This document shows positions 5,353-8,811 of a DNA stretch of 8,811 bases, piece after piece. The notes beneath the pieces are model-generated. The model searched no databases. It was given only the letters and a program-made list of their open reading frames with translations, and was not told the origin of the DNA. The DNA lies in contig CALISV010000126.1 in assembly GCA_938041615.1 (NCBI GenBank), positions 1 through 8,811 of the forward strand. Reading direction: 5' to 3'. Source of the stretch: an uncultured Campylobacter sp. GTDB lineage: Bacteria > Campylobacterota > Campylobacteria > Campylobacterales > Campylobacteraceae. The position numbers and the translations under genes are program-made. The stretch's first letter is position 1; the number at the start of each line of letters is the position of its first letter.

Positions 5353-7599
5353 TTAGGCTTTGGCCTTGCAGCCGCAGCTTCCCGCGATAAATTTAAGAAT
5401 CTGGATAAAGAAGCAAACGCCGCCGATGATGAAGATCGTATCGCCGATCATCCTTAGCCAGCGTAAATTTTGCAAGTGATCCATTTGCAAAAACTCCGCG
5501 CTTCTAGCGTACCACATGCCCACGTCTATCGCGGCGACGGCTTGATAAAGACCGATCGGAAGCAGCGACGCTAAAATCATTAGCATTAGACCCGCATTTA
5601 GCGACCAAAAGCCCACTTTCATCAGCTTGTCGTTAAATTCTTGCCCTTTGAAAAGATAAAGCGCCACGAGCCAAACAAAACCAAGAGCCAAAAATCCGTA
5701 AACTCCAAACAGCGCCGCGTGTCCGTGCACCGAAGTGGTGTTTAGGCCCTGGATGTAGAACAAAAATAGCGGCGGGTTGATAAGGAAACCAAATACGCCC
5801 GCGCCCAGCATATTCCAAAACGCCACCGCGATAAAGCAGTAAAGCGGCCATTTGAGATTTTTCGCCCAGCTTTGCGCGAACTGAAGCGAATACTGATGAA
5901 AGGCCTCGGCTCCAAGAAGCACCAAAGGCACGACCTCAAGCGCGGAAAAGCTAGCGCCCACCGCCATGATCGGAGTGGTCGTTCCGGCAAAATAAAGGTG
6001 GTGGAAAGTGCCAGGGATGCCGCCGATAAGAAATAAGCTAGCACTTGCCAAGGTCGAATAGGTCGCAAATTTTTTACCGACTAAGCCTAAAGATGCAAAC
6101 ACGAACGCAAGCGACGCGGTCGCAAACACCTCGAAAAAGCCCTCGACCCAAAGGTGAACGACCCACCAGCGCCAGTATTCCATCACCGGTAGCGGGCTTC
6201 TTTGTCCGTAAAATAGCCCCGCGCCGTAGAAAAGTCCCACCGCGATAGCAGAAGCCGTAAAGATAGCTAGCAGGTTTTTATCGCCATCAGCCTTAAATCC
6301 GCCGACAAATCCGCGAAGCACGAGCGCCATCCAGATAACAAGACCGACAAACAAAATAAGCTGCCAAACCCTGCCAAGCTCGATATACTCGTATCCTTGG
6401 TGTCCCAGCCAAAAGCTCAGGCTAGTATCCATCTTGCCAGCTATCGCCATGTATTCGCCGACAAAGCTACCCACGACTAGGAAAAGTAGCGCGTAAAATA
6501 GCAGATCCACGCCTAGTTTTTGAAATTTAGGATCTTTGCCGCCGTTGATGATAGGCGCTAGGAAAAGTCCGGCCGCTAAAAAGCCCGTCGCGATCCAGAA
6601 AATGCTCGCCTGGATGTGCCAAGTGCGCGCCAAAGAGTACGGGATGTACTGGGATAAATTTATGCCGTAAAACTCCTGCCCCTCGACCGTGTAGTGCGCC
6701 ACGAAGCCGCCTATCATGATCTGGAAAACAAATAGCGCGAGCGCTACGAAAAGGTATTTGCCAAGCGCCTTTTGAGACGGGGTCAAATTTAGCCTTGAGA
6801 GCGGATCGGCGTCGATAGGAGCGAGCCTTTCGTGATCTTTTTCGCCGTAGAAATTTGAAAACCAAACTAGTAAGCCAACGCCCGCGACTAAAATCGTAAC
6901 GCTGATAATCGTCCAAAATACGTTTTCTTGCGTCGGGACGTTATCGATTAGCGGCTCGTGCGGCCAGTTGTTGGTGTACGTAGCCTCGCTATTTGGGCGA
7001 TTCGTCGCCGTAGCCCAGGTCGCCCAGAAGAAGAAATCGTTTAGCTGCTCGCGGTTTTCTTCTTTAGCCAGCGTGTTGTTTTTCATCGCGTAGTTTTCGC
7101 GTAGCTTTTGGTATTTCGGATCGTTACCGAAAAGCCCGTTGTACTCGTCGCGCACTACCTTTGCCGCCGCGATCCTCTCGTCGCTGATCGTTATAATGCC
7201 GTTTTTTAGCGTATTTGTGCGGTATTCGCTCTTTGTTAGAGCCTTGATGTTGGCTTGTTGCTCGGCGCCTAGAGCGTCAAATTTGGCTCCGTAAAGCTGA
7301 GCGGCCTTGATATCCATAAACGCGACTAGCTCTTTATGTAGCCAATCAGCCGTCCAGTCGGGCGCCTGATACGCTCCGTGTCCCCACACCGAGCCCACCT
7401 GCATACCGCCGATGCTTTGCCAGGCCTCTTGGCCTTTATAAATTTGCTCTTGCTCGACTATTATTTTGCCGTTTTTATCGGCAAAACTCACTACCGGCGG
7501 CGCTTCGCGGTAAACCTCTACGCCGTAATAGCCCAGTATCCCGAAGGCGATAGTAACGACTGCTACCAGCGCCCACCAATACTTCTTGTATTCACGCAT
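5353..7599 (-). CDS. norZ: Quinol-dependent nitric oxide reductase (qNOR)
   Basis: 748 residues, full length for single-subunit qNOR, a fusion of a NorC-like N-terminal part with a NorB-like catalytic part. It reduces two NO to N2O using quinol at the inner membrane. Membrane helix 8-27 precedes an extracytoplasmic domain (28-225) with no CXXCH, so no heme c, as expected for the quinol form. The NorB part (about 228-740) is a multi-helix bundle. Placed by the conserved motifs: H328 (TWHIQ) and H627 for heme b; H625 for heme b3; H482 (VVHLWVEGFFE), H533 and H534 for the non-heme iron; E486 and E490 as the conserved glutamates beside the active site. The tail ends SCGCKAKA, with an unusual Cys-X-Cys. 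AAAAGGAG (complement of 7607-7614) precedes the ATG by 7 bases. In Campylobacterota it serves NO detoxification or denitrification. Also annotated norB elsewhere. Confidence 0.96.
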   Translation of the reverse strand: MREYKKYWWALVAVVTIAFGILGYYGVEVYREAPPVVSFADKNGKIIVEQEQIYKGQEAWQSIGGMQVGSVWGHGAYQAPDWTADWLHKELVAFMDIKAAQLYGAKFDALGAEQQANIKALTKSEYRTNTLKNGIITISDERIAAAKVVRDEYNGLFGNDPKYQKLRENYAMKNNTLAKEENREQLNDFFFWATWATATNRPNSEATYTNNWPHEPLIDNVPTQENVFWTIISVTILVAGVGLLVWFSNFYGEKDHERLAPIDADPLSRLNLTPSQKALGKYLFVALALFVFQIMIGGFVAHYTVEGQEFYGINLSQYIPYSLARTWHIQASIFWIATGFLAAGLFLAPIINGGKDPKFQKLGVDLLFYALLFLVVGSFVGEYMAIAGKMDTSLSFWLGHQGYEYIELGRVWQLILFVGLVIWMALVLRGFVGGFKADGDKNLLAIFTASAIAVGLFYGAGLFYGQRSPLPVMEYWRWWVVHLWVEGFFEVFATASLAFVFASLGLVGKKFATYSTLASASLFLIGGIPGTFHHLYFAGTTTPIMAVGASFSALEVVPLVLLGAEAFHQYSLQFAQSWAKNLKWPLYCFIAVAFWNMLGAGVFGFLINPPLFLFYIQGLNTTSVHGHAALFGVYGFLALGFVWLVALYLFKGQEFNDKLMKVGFWSLNAGLMLMILASLLPIGLYQAVAAIDVGMWYARSAEFLQMDHLQNLRWLRMIGDTIFIIGGVCFFIQILKFIAGSCGCKAKA

Positions 7600-7629
7600 A
7601 CTTTGTCTCCTTTTGAAAATTTCGAATAA

Positions 7630-7635
7630 AGTTTA
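7630..7635 (-). promoter_or_regulatory. Plausible -10 element of norZ
   Basis: Minus-strand TAAACT matches TATAAT at 4 of 6 positions. Transcription would start near 7623, giving a leader of about 24 bases. The hexamer is weak, as expected for an activator-dependent promoter. Its support comes mainly from its distance to the FNR-type box: the box centre (7664.5) falls 41.5 bases upstream of the predicted start. Confidence 0.45.
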
Positions 7636-7657
7636 TCCAAAATAAATTTTCGCAAAA

Positions 7658-7671
7658 ATGATGTATATCAA
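7658..7671 (-). promoter_or_regulatory. FNR/CRP-family operator upstream of norZ
   Basis: On minus this reads TTGAT-ATAC-ATCAT, matching the FNR-type consensus TTGAT-N4-ATCAA at 9 of 10 specified bases. Such sites bind Crp/Fnr-superfamily activators (FNR, DNR/NNR and relatives) that control anaerobic and NO-response genes. It sits 59 bases upstream of the norZ ATG at class II spacing from the proposed promoter, and about 65 bases upstream of the predicted start of the divergent gene, so it might serve both. Which regulator binds cannot be read from the sequence. Confidence 0.7.
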
Positions 7672-7674
7672 TAA

Positions 7675-7712
7675 AAGGATAAAATCTGTCCTTAAAATAT
7701 TGCTTATTTTAA
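7675..7712. promoter_or_regulatory. Two further inverted repeats in the divergent control region
   Basis: AAGGA (7675-7679) and TCCTT (7689-7693) are a 5-bp pair with a 9-base spacer. Right beside it, TTAAAATA (7692-7699) and TATTTTAA (7705-7712) form a perfect 8-bp pair with a 5-base spacer, ending 5 bases before the -10 of the plus-strand gene. The second repeat would cover the -38 to -18 zone of that promoter, where a repressor would block it. The first is short enough to be chance. Confidence 0.4.
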
Positions 7713-7717
7713 AAATG

Positions 7718-7723
7718 TATAAT
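7718..7723 (+). promoter_or_regulatory. -10 element of the DUF4405-like gene
   Basis: Perfect TATAAT, predicted start near 7730, leader about 20 bases to the ATG at 7750 with GGGGGA (7740-7745) as ribosome site. The upstream zone is AT-rich without a clear -35, as at the other promoters here. Confidence 0.65.
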
Positions 7724-7749
7724 TACGAAAATATATTTTGGGGGATTTT

Positions 7750-8280
7750 ATGCTTAAATTCGAGATTGTTTATAAATTTTGCCTCATTTGCACGCTGATT
7801 TTGGGGCTTAGTTTGCTCGCGTTTTCGGGGGTAAATTTTGCGCTCGGAGAGTACGGCGAGTTTTGGATGAGCGCGCATAAATTTGCAGGCTTTTTGGTTG
7901 CGCTCGCAGCGCTTTTGCACGTGATAAATCGCAAGAAAAAGCTCATTAAGCTCTCAAACGAATTCATAGACGTCGTCACTCGCCGCAAAAACCCGAGCAT
8001 GTGTAACATGGACCGTATCATCGCATCGCTCGAGCCATATACGATCGCTCAGATCTCTCAAAAACTAGGCTTTGACGAGGCCGAGTTTTGCCGCACATTG
8101 CGCGAAAACGGCGTCAAATTTAGCGGTGCAGATCAAACCCTGCGCCAAATCGCTTTTTTAAACGACGAAAAGATATTTTTCGTGCTAGTTCTCATAGTCG
8201 AGGCAAAATTCGGCAAGAGATTTTGCAGCGAACTCAAATTTAAAGGCGCTAAATTTAACGGCGGCATAAAAGCAGCGTGA
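7750..8280 (+). CDS. DUF4405-like two-helix membrane protein with cytoplasmic helical tail
   Basis: 176 residues from ATG 7750, 4 bases after GGGGGA; an in-frame TTG at 7738 lacks a ribosome site. Membrane helices are about 7-29 and 43-60, followed by RKKKLIK, so both ends should be cytoplasmic. Helix 2 carries H43 and H57, 14 residues apart, with the H..GFLVALAALLHVIN pattern of DUF4405 and the spacing that lets one helix hold two heme b groups in cytochrome b proteins. Helix 1 has no histidine, so heme ligation would need dimerisation or a partner. The tail (85-150) is all-helical; TIAQISQKLGFDEAEFCRTL (98-117) resembles a helix-turn-helix and TLRQIA (130-135) recalls a second such unit. 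I know no function. Divergence from norZ across a shared control region suggests a respiratory or NO-linked role, either electron transfer or membrane-bound sensing. Confidence 0.75.
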   Translation: MLKFEIVYKFCLICTLILGLSLLAFSGVNFALGEYGEFWMSAHKFAGFLVALAALLHVINRKKKLIKLSNEFIDVVTRRKNPSMCNMDRIIASLEPYTIAQISQKLGFDEAEFCRTLRENGVKFSGADQTLRQIAFLNDEKIFFVLVLIVEAKFGKRFCSELKFKGAKFNGGIKAA

Positions 8281-8369
8281 GCTCAGTGCAAGCGACACGG
8301 AGGCTAAATTTGTATTTTTGAAAGGGCTCAAATTTTAAAAATAATCGCAATTTTAATCATAACTTTTAA

Positions 8370-8489
8370 CGTTTTACTTTTTGGCGGGACTACTTGGACG
8401 ATATTAATCCGATTTCTACCGCTCGTGAGAATGCGTACATCAGTTGTGCTTGCCAAATAAACGACATTGGGCATTTGCGTTTTTTGTGA
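8370..8489 (+). pseudogene. Protein-like reading frame without a start: probable gene remnant
   Basis: Between TAA (8367-8369) and TGA (8487-8489) lies a 39-codon frame with no ATG or GTG, and no ribosome site before its two TTG codons. Its translation looks protein-like (FWRDYLDDINPISTARENAY, then ISCACQINDIGHLRFL), with mixed composition and varied codons, while the flanks are AT-rich and read as noncoding. I take it as the surviving tail of a lost gene or inserted element. I cannot name the family. It could also be chance. Confidence 0.35.
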
Positions 8490-8554
8490 GATTTAAAAAG
8501 TAAATATTAAACTTGGCATAAAAATTAGCTACTAAAGGCTACTTTAAAATAACT

Positions 8555-8578
8555 TTTGGGAGCGATTTGACTCCCAAA
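8555..8578. terminator. Hairpin with T-run on plus, also close to a minus-strand stop
   Basis: TTTGGGAG (8555-8562) pairs with CTCCCAAA (8571-8578) around an 8-base loop; TTAATTTTTT follows on plus (8579-8588), a good intrinsic terminator for plus-strand RNA. On minus it begins 8 bases after the stop of the gene entering from the right, so it probably serves both directions. Confidence 0.65.
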
Positions 8579-8586
8579 TTAATTTT

Positions 8587-8811
8587 TTAAAGTGGATTTT
8601 TTAAATACCAAATCTCGTCGAATTTTTCAATCGCAAATTTACGAGCTCTCTCTCCGCTTGCAAATTTTATTTCAATTACAAGCTCGGCATGCTTATGGTC
8701 TATCATGTTTATTTTATAAACAGAGGCATCAAGTATCTTATCTGATTTATATTTTCTAGCTCTTTTTCTATTTTTTTCTTTTACCTTTAAACCTGATTGA
8801 ATACAGATTAT
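8587..8811 (-). CDS. C-terminal 74 residues of an unidentified AT-rich gene
   Basis: The minus strand is open from the window edge to TAA at 8587; the start lies outside. A basic stretch (KEKNRKRARKYKSDK, residues 11-25) is followed by what looks like two or three beta strands (ASVYKINMIDHKHAELVIEI, then KFASGERARKFAIEKFDEIW, then YLKNPL). The alternating pattern with Ala-Glu-Leu-Val, a turn at Gly and a closing Trp-Tyr recalls the last strands of NTF2-like/DUF4878-type small lipoproteins, but this is only a resemblance. GC is about 29% by hand count and four of five arginines use AGA, unlike the genes to the left, so recent acquisition is possible. No function is proposed. Confidence 0.6.
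   Translation of the reverse strand: MICIQSGLKVKEKNRKRARKYKSDKILDASVYKINMIDHKHAELVIEIKFASGERARKFAIEKFDEIWYLKNPL

Larger units (their letters stand above)
8281..8586. other. Intergenic AT-rich stretch
   Basis: About 35% GC, clearly below the genes to the left. It holds the gene-remnant candidate at 8370-8489 and the hairpin at 8555-8578. The first 90 bases show nothing beyond AAATTT motifs. A minus-strand frame at 8328-8474 is listed among the rejected items. No tRNA-like fold or T-loop sequence was found. Confidence 0.5.

Noticed and set aside
6527..6916. Long antisense and out-of-phase frames within norZ
   Set aside because: Arg-rich, low-complexity translations typical of shadows of a GC-rich gene; no ribosome sites and no recognisable domains. 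The same holds for frames overlapping the phosphodiesterase and DUF1523 genes.
7738..7749. Upstream TTG start for the DUF4405-like gene
   Set aside because: The GGGGGA ribosome site lies inside this extension and is well placed for ATG 7750 only.
8328..8474. 48-codon minus-strand ORF from ATG 8474
   Set aside because: No ribosome site, weak amino-acid pattern, and opposite the plus-strand frame at 8370-8489 that looks more protein-like. Two overlapping minus frames here are best read as antisense of a remnant.
8281..8560. tRNA, 6S or other structured RNA gene in the right-hand gap
   Set aside because: No T-loop or anticodon-arm pattern and no extended stem apart from the terminal hairpin at 8555-8578.

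Overview
The window looks like the chromosome of a Campylobacter of the more GC-rich oral group (C. rectus / showae / curvus / gracilis type). Reasons: quinol-type nitric oxide reductase and diheme cytochromes typical of microaerobic Campylobacterota, TATAAT-type -10 elements behind T-rich stretches with no clear -35, AAAGGA ribosome sites, and an extreme excess of AAATTT. The species is inferred, not proven.

Layout: (1) 1-299, minus: start of a hotdog-fold thioesterase, cut by the window edge. It diverges from a class I SAM methyltransferase (351-1070, plus) across a 51-base gap holding two overlapping, nearly palindromic -10 elements. (2) 1114-4430, plus: a two-gene unit with its own promoter. 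An exported diheme cytochrome of the CcpA/MauG superfamily (TTG start) overlaps by 4 bases a membrane protein with a periplasmic helical domain, PAS, degenerate GGDEF and an apparently intact EAL c-di-GMP phosphodiesterase domain. The cytochrome has lost most residues needed for peroxidase activity, so the pair reads better as sensor plus effector than as detoxification. (3) 4497-7599, minus: norZ (fused quinol-dependent NO reductase), a strong hairpin, a DUF1523 membrane protein with its own promoter, then a 45-residue single-pass membrane protein (GTG start) whose start codon lies inside a potential RNA stem. (4) 7600-7749: divergent control region with an FNR-type box at the class II distance from a plausible norZ promoter and two further inverted repeats. 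(5) 7750-8280, plus: a DUF4405-like protein with two histidines 14 residues apart in one membrane helix and a cytoplasmic, possibly HTH-like, tail. (6) 8281-8811: AT-rich tail with a short protein-like reading frame that has no start codon (probable gene remnant), a hairpin, and the last 74 codons of an AT-rich minus-strand gene of unknown function.

Taken together this is a respiratory and redox-signalling neighbourhood: NO reduction under probable Crp/Fnr-family control, a putative heme-b membrane protein facing it, and a diheme-cytochrome/c-di-GMP pair. The most promising possibly undescribed items are the cytochrome-phosphodiesterase pair, the hidden small membrane protein with its structured leader, and the DUF4405-like protein sharing a control region with norZ. 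No tRNA, rRNA, CRISPR or intact mobile element was seen.
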